Shown here in pieces: positions 34,201 to 44,100 of a DNA stretch of 64,000 nucleotides. The notes under the pieces were generated by a model. It saw nothing but the letters and a program-made list of their open reading frames with translations. It was not told where the DNA came from and ran no database searches. Each line of letters starts with the position of its first letter. Within the stretch, counting starts at the first letter, position 1. A program made the translations under genes and the position numbers. The DNA comes from Phycisphaerae bacterium (GTDB taxonomy: Bacteria; Chloroflexota; Anaerolineae; 4572-78; J111), in the NCBI GenBank assembly GCA_028285035.1, contig JANQQF010000124.1:1-64000 (forward strand). Direction: 5' to 3'.

Positions 34201-37200
34201 AGCTTTGGGTTAAGTGATAATGAGATTGACGGGCTTGATTATTGGGCGGGAGGGCTTAGCGAACTTCTTCCCGTAGCTGGATTTACCACTAGCAGCCCTG
34301 ATGAAGTGGGGGAAGTGACCAGCTTCACCAATACAACAGTTGGTTCAAATTTGATTTATGCCTGGAGTTTTGGGGATGGTGCAATCAGTAATGCGGTTAA
34401 TCCCAGTCATAGCTACGCCAGCCCAGGAAGTTATACTGTTATTATGACGGCGATTGGTATTAGTGGGAGTGATACGACTAGCGAGATTGTGACCATTACG
34501 GCCCCGCCAGAGCCAATTGTCGGGGTGATTGTCACCAATGATGGACCAACCGAATTGGGCCAGAGCACGTTGCTGAATGCAGATATAGTCAGTGGTAATC
34601 AGGCCAGTTACCTATGGAGTTTTGGGGATGGCCAAAATGGGACAGGGGCAGTAACAACCCACAGTTACCCCCAAACAGGTGTTTACACAGCCACCGTGCT
34701 TGCTAGCAACGATATCAGCAGTGACATTGGCACAACCACTGTAACCGTCGTTGATGCGCCCCCGGTTGCGATCTTTAGTAGTAGTAGTCCCGATGAACTG
34801 GGGCAGGTGACGAGTTTTACCAACAGTTCACTTGGCACAAACCTAACGTATGAATGGAATTTTGGGGACGGGGCAATTAGTACAGATGAAAATCCAAGTC
34901 ATACTTACGCCGCAATCGATAACTATACGGTCATGATGACGGCAACAAATAGTGTTGGGAGCGCCATTGGTACTGAGCAGGTGATTATAGAGGCAGTGCC
35001 TCCAGCCACGCCAGAGTTATACCTGTCCTTTAATGATGGTAACTCGTACACTCTAGGATCTGTTACTGGCGTGCAAAATGAAGATATCGTGAAATTTGAC
35101 GGGACCGACTTTGAGATGTTTTTTGACGGTTCCGATGTTGACGTTGCTGCCAGTATTGATGCCTTCAAGATTTTGGATGAAGATACTATCTTGTTCTCCT
35201 TGCGTTCTGGGGAAACATTGAATGGCTTATCCGTGACGGATGCTGATATTGTGCAATTTGACGCGACAAGCTTGGGCCGCATAACGGAAGGAACCTTTAG
35301 TTTATATTTTGATGCTTCGGACGTTGAATTGACGACCAGTAGCGAAGATATTGACGGATTTGATGTGCTGGAAGATGGGCGACTATTGATTTCGACGACC
35401 AGCAATCCAAGCGTCAGTGGTGTCTCTAGCCCAAGAGATGAAGATATTCTGGTCTTTACCCCAAGCAGTTTAGGCTCCACTACCTCGGGTAGCTGGGATA
35501 TATATTTTGATGGCTCGGATGTCTTACTCAGTTCCTCGGATGAGAATGTAACCGGGCTTGCACTGACCACTGCCGGTGATTTGCTCCTGAGTACGGTGGG
35601 GAATTTCTCCGTGAGTGGGCTGAGTGGGGCCGATGAGGATGTGTTTAGCTGCGGCTTGACGAATGAAGGCACGAACACCGCTTGTGATTATGATACGTCC
35701 TTATTTTTTGATGGGTCTGCATTTGGGTTAAGTGATTATGAAATTAGTGGTCTCGATTATAGCCAAGCTGGCAATACTGATCCGCCACCCATCGCCGGAT
35801 TTACAAGCAGTAGTCCAGATGATATCGGTGAGGTGACGAGCTTTGTCAACACGACCACCGGCTCAAGTGTCAGTTATGAATGGGACTTTGGGGATGGGAC
35901 CACGAGTACAGCGGTCAATCCTACCCGCCTCTATGCGACGGATGGAAGTTACACGGTTGTTTTAACGGCGACGAATGCACAGGGGAGTGATACATTCAGC
36001 GATGTCGTGACGATTCTGGCTGTGCCTGAGTCAATTGTTGGTCTTGATGCATCGAATGACGGGCCGACTGAATTGGGGCAAAGCACATTGTTGAGTGCCA
36101 GCGTGACGAGCGGGACAAATATTAGCTACACTTGGGATTTCGGTGATGGTCAGGCTGGCAGTGGGGCCAATGTAAGTCATACTTATGACGTGGTTGGAAC
36201 CTACACCGCGACCGTGACAGCCAGTAACACCGAGAATAGTGAGATTGCGAGCACGATCATCAATGTGGTTGATACCCCACCCGTGGCAATTTTCTTTAGC
36301 AGTAGCCCCGATGAACTAGGGCAGGCAACAAGCTTTACAAATAATTCACTTGGCACAAATCTGAATTATACCTGGAGTTTTGGTGATGGCACGACCAGCA
36401 CAGAAATTACCCCAATCCACACCTATGTCACCACCGGCACGTTTACGGTTGTGATGACAGCCACAAACAGTATCGGGAGTGCCATTAGCACCAATGAGGT
36501 TGTTATCGTCGCCCTACCTCCCCCCGATCCGGATCTTTATGTGACGTTTGGTAGCGGTGGTTCGTACGCATTAGGGTCGGTTACGGGTATACAAAATGAA
36601 GATATCGTAAGGTATGATGGTGTTGACTTTGAGATGTTGTTTGATGGCTCAGATGTTGGGGTTACCCCAAGTATCAACGCTTTTAATATTTTGGATGAAA
36701 ACACAATTCTATTTTCAGTGCGGTCAGCCACAACCTTGGGAGGGCTGTCTGTTACGGACGCTGATATTGTGCAGTTTGAGGCCAGCAGTTTAGGGCAGAC
36801 CACGCAGGGAACATTTAGCCTCTACTTTGATGGTTCAGATGTGGGGCTGACGACGAGTGATGAAGATATTGACGCGATTGATGTACTCTCTGACGGACGA
36901 TTGTTGATTTCGACAATCGGTAATCCTACGGTGACTGGTGTATCTAGCCCAAGAGATGAGGATATCCTGGTCTTTACCCCAAGTCGCTTAGGCACGAGTA
37001 CAGCAGGTAGCTGGGCCCTGTATTTTGATGCCAGCGATGTGGGGTTATCGAATTCTGGTGAAGGAATTGCCGGGGTAGCTCAAACCGATGATGACTATCT
37101 GTATTTGAGTACAGCCGATAGTTTTTCTGTGAGTGGGCTAAGTGGGGCAGATGAGGATGTATTTAAGTGTAAATTGATCAGTGAAGGAACGAGTTCAGCT

Positions 37201-40200
37201 TGTGATTATGCTTCTCCGCTCGTCTTTGATGGCGATAGCTTTGGGTTAAGTGCAAATGAGATTGATGGCCTTGATTACATCGGCCTCGGTCTCACAGAGG
37301 AGGTGCCCGAAGCGCAGTTTGTTAGTACTAGCCCAGATGGGGCTGGTGAAGGCACAAGCTTCACTAATTTATCAGTTGGGCATAACTTAAGTTATTTATG
37401 GGATTTTGGTGATGGCTCAACGAGTACAGACAAAGACCCAATTCACATTTATCCCACGCCTGGGACCTACACGGTTCTCTTGACCACCTCAAACATCTAT
37501 GGATCATCCACTGTCTCTGAACAAGTGATCATTGTTGATCCAAATCAGGTGACCGAACGGGAACACCCTTACCTCTTGTTCAACCTTGCTGAGTTGGTGG
37601 AGGTCCGAGCCGCAGTCCAGCAGAATGGCGACCCTCGGCAGGATATGCTCGCTGCTTTAGAGGATGGATATTTGAGCGGCTACGATAGCGACCCAACTGA
37701 TGGGGATGATATGTTTTTGAATGCGGTGGCCTATGCCGTGACCGAGGAGACAAAATATTTTACGCGAGCCCGAGCCGATCTACTGGATTTTGTTAATAAC
37801 GAGAGTTGTTGGGATGTATCGGTAAATAATGCGTGTCTGCGAGATCGAGTCGCTGGGATCAATATGATTAAGGTCAGTCTGACCTACGATATTCTCTATC
37901 AATCGTTGAGTGATAGTGATCGTCAGACGGTTCGAGAACGACTATTTTTAGAAGCTTGTAAGCAGTATGAAGCCGCGACGTGGGGTGGGACAAATGGATC
38001 GTGGAGCAATTGGTGGTCTACAACCTATACCAATAACCACTATACATCCTCGATAGCAGGTTTAGGCATCGCGGCCTTGGCCTTACAACCAGAAGAAGCC
38101 TTGCTGGGTACGTGTGAGAGTAGTAATTTCGCAGGCGCAAACTTTAGCACAACTGTGGATGACTGGATCGATTACACGACTAACAGCTTTAACACAGCCA
38201 AGATTGTGTGGGATCAAATCGAAGATGGCCATTGGCCCGAAGGTGACATCTATCACGTCACGCTTTTCTCGGACCTTGGCCGGACGCTTTACATTTTGGA
38301 TCGATTGCAAGGCACATCCTTCACTGACACACCTATCATGAAAAAATTTCCGCAATATTATTTGTACGACTCAATGCCCAATCAGCGGTGGAACAATATT
38401 CTTAATGCTGGGGATGCCTTTTCAGCCAGACGAGAAAGCTTCCGTTTTTTGAGAGATTTACGAATGCTGGCCAACGTGCATGATGATGAAGTGGCGCAAT
38501 GGTTGGCTGACGAAATTATCGTTGACTTAGGTGGGCGTCCCAAGAATGGGGGAGATTTGTTCGTGCGGGTCTTTGAAGAATTTGCCCATGAACTCTTTTA
38601 CTACGATCCGATGGTCGCCGCGACGAGCCCCTCTCAAATGGCTTTCCATCGGACGTATCAAGCCACTGATGGGGAAGAAGTGTTTATGTGGTCGGGTTGG
38701 AATGATGACAATGCTTTAATTGCGGCCCTTCACAGCAGTCCTCCTGGCGGAGATAGTGGGTTTGATATTGCCAAGAGTAACTATGATGGCCGAGAGTGGG
38801 AGGGGGACGGTGTAGCCCCACAAGATTTGAGGCCCGCCACAGCCCACGCCCACGCGGACTCAAACGGCTTTTACCTGTACGGTAACGGAACCTATCTGAT
38901 TCCCGAAATTGCGGCCACGCGTGATAATGATATCAAGTGGGCGTCATCAACCACCGCCCACAATACAATCACCGTGGGCGGTAAAGATCAGATTGGTGGG
39001 TGTCTAAACAATTCGGCCTGTACAGGGGATGAAGAGTATGTGCCCTACGGGGTTGCTGATGCTTATTATGGAAAAGATGAGTATTGGAATCAAGGCGATG
39101 TAGAAATAGCGACTTTTGCCACGGCAGAGAATTATGATTTCACCGTGGGCGATGCAACCGATGCCTATGCCAATGCAGAAGGTGTGGAAGAGTTCACGCG
39201 AAATATCATGTTTGTAGAGAAATCCTATGTTGTTATGATGGATGATATTCGTTTGACAAGCTCGCAACAAGTCGATTGGTATATGCACACCCAAGATGGG
39301 GCGTCGTTGGAAGGCGATTGGGTGAAGGGTTTGGCTAATAATGACAACGTGATTGGCATTAAGGTCTTGTCACCCGCTAGTTTTTCTTTTAATGTGGCAC
39401 CCGTTGATATTGATAATGACCAAAAATTCGAACTGCAATATCTAGATCCTGATCGAGAACTGTTCCGGGTGAGATTACAGCAAACGCAGGCCACCCCTCG
39501 CTTTATTACGGTATTCTATCCCAGCACAACCAGCACTTGGAGTGCTCGCCCAACCGTTAATTTGTTGAGTGAGACAAATGACGGGGCCAGCGTTGAGGTC
39601 GTTCATCAGAGCGGGGAGCGAGAGGTGACGGTGGTTAACTATGGTGAAACCAGCAGTGTAAATTTGGGAAGTTATACGCTTGATGGTAAAGCAGCGAGTG
39701 TATCATTTGATAATGCAGGGCAGGTTGATGGCTATTTCTTGGCTGAGGGCACTCGCCTAAAAGATAGCGGGCTGAATACCTCGGCAGCCAGCGAATATGA
39801 TGATGTGCTGGTTACCCAATTGCCTGCTGGGGCAACGTTTGAGGCCAATTTTGCTGGAACTGATTTGACCGTAAGCGGCAGTAATGTGACCCAGTTTGTG
39901 GCGTATGCCCCGGTAACTGTGCAGCGTTTATATTTGCAAACTATAAATGCAGACAATAAAGTCAACATCGTCGAACTTGCCCCTACAAGTTATAGCCAAG
40001 TCGGAGATTATATTTATTACAATGTTGCGCTACCGATTGATCCACCAACCGCAGAGTTTAGCACCAATAGCCCGGTATATTTGGGACAAACCATCAACTT
40101 TACTAGTCAATCAACCGGCCAAGATTTAAGCTACAGTTGGAATTTTGGGGATGGTAGTCCATTAGTGTCAACGGTTAATCCAACCCATACCTATTCTGCC

Positions 40201-40782
40201 ACCGGGACCTATACAGTGACCCTAACTGCGAGCAACTCAGTCGGAAGCGATAGCTTTACCACCCAGATAACTATAGACAATGTGCCAGATGAGCCAATCG
40301 TGGGATTAAGCCTGGAGAGTAGTAGCCCAACCGAGCTTGGCCAGACGACGGCTCTGAGTGTAACGGTAAGTGGTGGGACGAACATTAAATATGATTGGAA
40401 TATGGGCGATGGCACGGTAATGCTAGATAGCGGCGCGACGATGAGTCATACCTATGCGGTGACGGGGACTTACACGGTGATGTTGACCGCCACAAATGGT
40501 GTTGGGAGTGAGGTGATTACAACGATGGTTGATGTTATCGTCCTGCCCCCCATGGCTAGCTTTAGTAACTCCAGTCCAGACCAATTAAATGAAATAACAA
40601 GCTTTACCAACACCTCTACGGGTACAAACTTGACCTATAGTTGGACGTTTGGTGATGGCGAAACAAGCAGCGTCCAAAACCCCACACATACCTACAATTT
40701 GACCGGAACCTACACGGTCGTTCTGACTGTGACCAACAGCATCGGTCAGGATATGACTTCCTCTCAAGTGGTTATTGAATAA
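31282..40782 (+). CDS. Giant secreted PKD/FDGSDV-module protein with heparinase II/III-like domain
   Basis: 3166 residues from a GTG; an ATG 8 codons on (MISCCVTIFILSILGV) is an equally good start for the signal peptide. Architecture by residue: module 1 (70-322), five PKD domains (326-734), module 2 (737-990), three PKD, module 3 (1240-1497), three PKD, module 4 (1746-2004), one PKD. An enzyme-like region follows (2088-2913) and three C-terminal PKD end the protein: 15 PKD and 4 modules in all. The enzyme region starts REHPYLLFNLAELVEVR, has an alpha-helical toroid-like first half, then AHAHADSNGF (His2522, His2524) and TTAHNTITVGG, as in heparinase II/III-like polysaccharide lyases. No cell-wall anchor is seen. 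Likely an extracellular glycan-acting scaffold. Confidence 0.85.
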   Translation: MTHYSIHGMISCCVTIFILSILGVIETDQVSATYSDQYDIGKSVNDRNSPIEGILYSPLNIHNNIVPGYLTYISFADGGSYTIGSVTSVANEDILSLDGENNFAMVFDGSDVGVVPSISAFHIVDEDTILFSLRAGATFGGLTVDDSDIVQFDATSLGTNTAGTFSLFFDGSDVSLTTNDEDIDALAILPDGRLLISTTGNPVVSGVSSGRDEDILVFDPTSLGPNTSGAWSLYLDSSDVGLSVSDEDIDSLAVADTGELFFSTVGSFNVSGISGADEDIFSCNPTSLGNSSTCSFASTLALDGSSFGFAGLDIDAFSLGEDPRDPPIASFASSTPDFLGSSTLFTNTSTGPDLSYSWNFGDGSPSKTATDPTYTYLNPGTYTVVLTATNDDGVDSFSQIVEITLPETIDGLTLFNDSPTTLGSVTNFDATVTSGENVQYVWNFGDDSPEIEAGAVSHTYGAVGEYTVVATATNAVSSAVATTAVTVLDEPPVANFSHNSPVRLDNAINFINDSSGTNLSYEWAFGDGALSLNQNPTHTYATTGTYTVILTVENSVGTDQYSEAIIVADPVEEITGLTASNDSPTEVGNPTTLSATISSGTEESYLWSFGDGQNGVGAVISHAYNQAGQYTATVLASNEAGVAIAETIVTMVDIPPVANFTSNSPKLLGQPIIFTTNSNGTNLSYAWNFGDGSISNAEDPSHNYNAAGFYTVVMTASNSSGINTTSQIIVVQAPPSDPELYLTFGLGGSYTLGSVNGVQNEDIVKYDGTDFEMVFDGSDVGVTPSINAFKVLDEDTILFSLRSAATLGGLSVSDADIVQFEANSLGTSTSGSFSLYFDGSDVGLTTSNEDIDGIEVLEDGRLLISTAGNPSVSGVSSVNDEDILVFTPNSLGGSTSGTWAMYFDASDVSLSNSGEGITGIAQTDDGDLYLSTIGSFAVSGVSGADEDVFKCDLISQGTSTACNFTSSLVFDGHSFGLSDNEIDGLDYWAGGLSELLPVAGFTTSSPDEVGEVTSFTNTTVGSNLIYAWSFGDGAISNAVNPSHSYASPGSYTVIMTAIGISGSDTTSEIVTITAPPEPIVGVIVTNDGPTELGQSTLLNADIVSGNQASYLWSFGDGQNGTGAVTTHSYPQTGVYTATVLASNDISSDIGTTTVTVVDAPPVAIFSSSSPDELGQVTSFTNSSLGTNLTYEWNFGDGAISTDENPSHTYAAIDNYTVMMTATNSVGSAIGTEQVIIEAVPPATPELYLSFNDGNSYTLGSVTGVQNEDIVKFDGTDFEMFFDGSDVDVAASIDAFKILDEDTILFSLRSGETLNGLSVTDADIVQFDATSLGRITEGTFSLYFDASDVELTTSSEDIDGFDVLEDGRLLISTTSNPSVSGVSSPRDEDILVFTPSSLGSTTSGSWDIYFDGSDVLLSSSDENVTGLALTTAGDLLLSTVGNFSVSGLSGADEDVFSCGLTNEGTNTACDYDTSLFFDGSAFGLSDYEISGLDYSQAGNTDPPPIAGFTSSSPDDIGEVTSFVNTTTGSSVSYEWDFGDGTTSTAVNPTRLYATDGSYTVVLTATNAQGSDTFSDVVTILAVPESIVGLDASNDGPTELGQSTLLSASVTSGTNISYTWDFGDGQAGSGANVSHTYDVVGTYTATVTASNTENSEIASTIINVVDTPPVAIFFSSSPDELGQATSFTNNSLGTNLNYTWSFGDGTTSTEITPIHTYVTTGTFTVVMTATNSIGSAISTNEVVIVALPPPDPDLYVTFGSGGSYALGSVTGIQNEDIVRYDGVDFEMLFDGSDVGVTPSINAFNILDENTILFSVRSATTLGGLSVTDADIVQFEASSLGQTTQGTFSLYFDGSDVGLTTSDEDIDAIDVLSDGRLLISTIGNPTVTGVSSPRDEDILVFTPSRLGTSTAGSWALYFDASDVGLSNSGEGIAGVAQTDDDYLYLSTADSFSVSGLSGADEDVFKCKLISEGTSSACDYASPLVFDGDSFGLSANEIDGLDYIGLGLTEEVPEAQFVSTSPDGAGEGTSFTNLSVGHNLSYLWDFGDGSTSTDKDPIHIYPTPGTYTVLLTTSNIYGSSTVSEQVIIVDPNQVTEREHPYLLFNLAELVEVRAAVQQNGDPRQDMLAALEDGYLSGYDSDPTDGDDMFLNAVAYAVTEETKYFTRARADLLDFVNNESCWDVSVNNACLRDRVAGINMIKVSLTYDILYQSLSDSDRQTVRERLFLEACKQYEAATWGGTNGSWSNWWSTTYTNNHYTSSIAGLGIAALALQPEEALLGTCESSNFAGANFSTTVDDWIDYTTNSFNTAKIVWDQIEDGHWPEGDIYHVTLFSDLGRTLYILDRLQGTSFTDTPIMKKFPQYYLYDSMPNQRWNNILNAGDAFSARRESFRFLRDLRMLANVHDDEVAQWLADEIIVDLGGRPKNGGDLFVRVFEEFAHELFYYDPMVAATSPSQMAFHRTYQATDGEEVFMWSGWNDDNALIAALHSSPPGGDSGFDIAKSNYDGREWEGDGVAPQDLRPATAHAHADSNGFYLYGNGTYLIPEIAATRDNDIKWASSTTAHNTITVGGKDQIGGCLNNSACTGDEEYVPYGVADAYYGKDEYWNQGDVEIATFATAENYDFTVGDATDAYANAEGVEEFTRNIMFVEKSYVVMMDDIRLTSSQQVDWYMHTQDGASLEGDWVKGLANNDNVIGIKVLSPASFSFNVAPVDIDNDQKFELQYLDPDRELFRVRLQQTQATPRFITVFYPSTTSTWSARPTVNLLSETNDGASVEVVHQSGEREVTVVNYGETSSVNLGSYTLDGKAASVSFDNAGQVDGYFLAEGTRLKDSGLNTSAASEYDDVLVTQLPAGATFEANFAGTDLTVSGSNVTQFVAYAPVTVQRLYLQTINADNKVNIVELAPTSYSQVGDYIYYNVALPIDPPTAEFSTNSPVYLGQTINFTSQSTGQDLSYSWNFGDGSPLVSTVNPTHTYSATGTYTVTLTASNSVGSDSFTTQITIDNVPDEPIVGLSLESSSPTELGQTTALSVTVSGGTNIKYDWNMGDGTVMLDSGATMSHTYAVTGTYTVMLTATNGVGSEVITTMVDVIVLPPMASFSNSSPDQLNEITSFTNTSTGTNLTYSWTFGDGETSSVQNPTHTYNLTGTYTVVLTVTNSIGQDMTSSQVVIE
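31488..37293 (+). repeat. FDGSDV modules 1-4 of the first giant protein
   Basis: Modules at about 31488-32245, 33490-34252, 34999-35772 and 36517-37293. Each is ~255 codons holding four ~50-residue repeats of the form DEDI-x-F, SLG-x-x-T-x-G-T, YFDGSDV, EDIDG, DGRLLIST-x-G. Module 1 is the most diverged, opening YISFADGGSYTIGSV instead of LYLTF. Confidence 0.85.
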
Positions 40783-40803
40783 ACCTAAATCTTAAAAATT
40801 CTT

Positions 40804-40843
40804 AAAAACAGGGTGTTGTTATCTCCAACAACACCCTGTTTTT
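40804..40843 (+). terminator. Terminator of the first giant gene
   Basis: A perfect 17-bp stem (AAAAACAGGGTGTTGTT and its complement) around a 6-base loop, ending in TTTTT, 22 bases after the stop. The following sequence to about 40905 is repeated in diverged form after the second giant gene. Confidence 0.93.
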
Positions 40844-41157
40844 AAATTCTTTAAGAAACTCGTTTAACTTTCAAACCTGATTCAAACTTAATAGTGTTAT
40901 AATCATTTTGTCCTACTGGAAAAGTCTATATGGTTGTATATTTATCGACCTGCTATGTAAATAACAGGGTGGGGAGATATTTATTGCTGAAGTATTGTTA
41001 TCGCAATATCTAATTCTCTATAGACTTAACAATTTTAAGAAAATTTAGTTAGGAATATTTTTAACAAGATACTTTTGAGAAGATTGACCAAATATCTGTG
41101 TACTTCTCAACCCCCCCTAACTACTACTTTAAGATACTCTTTCGGTGAAGAATAATT
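40844..41157 (+). promoter_or_regulatory. Promoter and long leader of the second giant gene
   Basis: A GTGTTATAAT with TATAAT at 40898-40903, preceded by TCAAACCTGATTCAAACTTAA. If used, the 5' leader is about 250 bases. The -35 match is poor, so a helper factor or another sigma is possible. GGTGA lies 13 bases before the ATG. No other gene in the gap. Confidence 0.45.
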
Positions 41158-44100
41158 ATGGAGAGACCAAGGAAGCTTGTGCTCAGGCCCAATATATTTT
41201 TGCGCACAATTGGAGCGATGGTCATTGTGATCATAGCTTTAATTGTGAGTCCTCAAGCAACATTAGGACAGGATGAATATAAAACCCAAAAATATATCAT
41301 ATCGGGTGTATCAGATACCTCAAATCGAGAGCAAATTACCCGAACAGGTGTGATTATTGAAGCTACTGGGGATGATTGGTTTCAGGTTGAAGCCACTATT
41401 CAAGATATTACTGAGCTTGAAAAATTAGGATATACTATTGAAATTTTACCCTCATCCATCTCTGAACTTCCTGCTAATGTCACACTTAGTGAACTAGGGT
41501 TCAAGATTTATTTGCCTGTCATTACTAATAGCGGGGCGGATTCTTCTGGTGTTTCAATCAATACAGTTGGAACAACTGTGTTTGTTGGTGGATATACCAA
41601 TCAATTATCTGTTGACCAGGGCACTGATATTGACTTCCACATTTCAACCGACCAATCGACTTATAATTTAACCATTTGGCGAGAGGGAGCAACTCGCCAA
41701 TTGATGAAAACAGTCACTGGATTGAGTGGTGTAGAACATGATTGTACTGATGGGTATGATGATGGCTGTGGCTGGCCCGTTTCCTATACTCTCAGTGTCC
41801 CAACCTCTTGGCCCTCCGGAATTTATACTGTCGATATTCCTACTTCTTACGGAACGCAATACATTATTTTTTGGGTTCGAGAGAACAATCCTGGCTCGAC
41901 TTCCTCAATGCTCTTTCTTTCCTCAGTAAATACCTATAACGCTTACAATAGATATGGTGGGCAATCGCTATATAATGATGATCAGGGTAATCGTTCACAC
42001 AAAGTAAGTTTTAATCGCCCATTTCGATTTGATGGTTTGGGTGAGTTTGAGCGATGGGAAAAGCAGTTTGTCACCTGGGGTGAAGGTGCAGGATATACCT
42101 TTGAGTATGGTACGACGGCTGAGTTAGAATTTACTCCAAACCTCTTAGATGATTATGATGTAATGATTATCGCTGGACATAGTGAATACTGGTCATGGCC
42201 CATGCGTCAAGCGGTAAAAGATTTTGTCAGTAATGGCGGACGCTTTATCAATTTAAGTGGTAATACAATGTGGTGGCAGGTTCGCTTTGAGGATAATGGG
42301 CGCACCATGATCGGATATAAAGATCACGCACTCGACCCGGCCAGTGGCGCCGCTAATGTGACCGATAAAACCTGGGATTATCCTGTTTTTGATGCTGAGG
42401 CCGCGATCACAGGGGCGTTCTGGAAGGATGGTGGCTATTACGACCATTCATCCGATTACACGTTTAAACATCAGGATGGGTATGGGGGGCATTGGGTCTA
42501 TGAAGCCAACCACTGGTTGTTTGCTAATACAGGCTTATCTAATGGCAGTATTATCGGACGAACCAATAATCTTGATACCGATATGATTGGGTATGAGTCG
42601 GATGGAACCCCCTTCAACTGTGCTACAGATGGTCAAACAATCCTAAGTCCGATGATCAATACTGGAACCCCTGATAACTATACAATTCTGAGTATTGCTC
42701 CAGTTTCCGCAGGGGGCCGGGTTGGAATGACTAATATGGGAATATACACCCATCCAAGCGGTGGGGCTGTATTCTCTGGTAATACGGTTGGCTGGGCCAA
42801 TGCTTTAAGTGAAGATCCCGCTTTGGCTCAATTGGCCCACAATTTAATCAATCAATTTGTGGCAGGTAATGTTCCACGTGAACCTGTCCGCACCACCGAC
42901 TCAAATTATTTGTTTTACGATCGGTTCAATTGTACCAACCTATATCAAAATGGTGTACTAAACACCTACTCCGGTCAGGAATGGTATAATGGGGTACCAA
43001 ACTTGCCCTATGTCTACACCTCTGAATGGGATTATAATAACGTAGAATATACAAATGCCTGTGGGGTTGATGGGGCTGGTCTGAAATTAACTGTTGATAA
43101 TCAAAATAATTTCAATTTTATCACCCAGCTACAGCCAGGGTGGCAAGACACGAACACACTTCATTCTCGTGTGTTTATAAATTTTTCCAACCTAAATATG
43201 TCAAATGGCGAACAGTTTGTTCTCTTTAATCAAGTTTATGACAATCGAGTTAGCACTAATCTTGATAATCAGGCTCAGCTTGAAGTACGTAAGGAGAGCG
43301 ACCAAATTAGTATTCGTTTTGTTGATACCCCAACTAGCCAAGCTACAAGCTGGGTAAATGTTCCCACCAATCAATTTGTTCTTGTCGAAACAGCCATTGA
43401 TCAACCAAACGATACACTTTCACTTTGGATAGATGATGTCCAATATGATGTCTCTGTAACATTGTCAGGTCGTCCACAGTTAAACCGCGTTGATCTGACC
43501 TTGGAAGCCTTGGACGCGGGTACAAGTGGGTACCTGTGTTTAGATGAACTGGTCTATGATGATCTCCGAGTTGGCACCTCGGTGAGTACTGTTGATGAAA
43601 GCTTGAAAGGCTATTGGACACTGGATGAAATGAGCGGGCAGCGACAGGATAGCTCTGGTCAGGGGAACCATCTGGCCGATCTAACGGGCGTTGGCAGCAC
43701 TTCTGGGCCGATCAATAACGCTGCAACCTTTGACATCCTGAATCACGAATACTTATCTATTGATGATAGTAGTCAGACGGGCTTAGATATCACAGGTAGT
43801 TTGACCTTGATGGGGTGGATGAAGCTCAATAAGCCGTGGTTACGGCAAATAATGATCAGTAAATATGATCAAATTGATGACGAGCGCTCCTATGAATTTT
43901 TCGTTTCTGGTAAGGCATTTAATTTCACCGTTTCACCCAATGGAAACTACAATAACAACTTTAAGCTCGTAGTTGAGCCCTCGACTCCGATTATTGCAGA
44001 TACATGGTATCACGTTGCTGCGGTATTTGATGCTGATGCTCAAACTCTTTCAATTTATGTTGATGGGACCCTGATTGGGACAAAAGCCGTCAGTTATAAT

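Noticed and set aside
34923..35678. A 251-codon minus-strand frame within the first giant gene, and similar ones in the others
   Set aside because: They recur at the same place in each repeat module (TSEPSK-like text), as expected from antisense of a biased repeat. No start signals.
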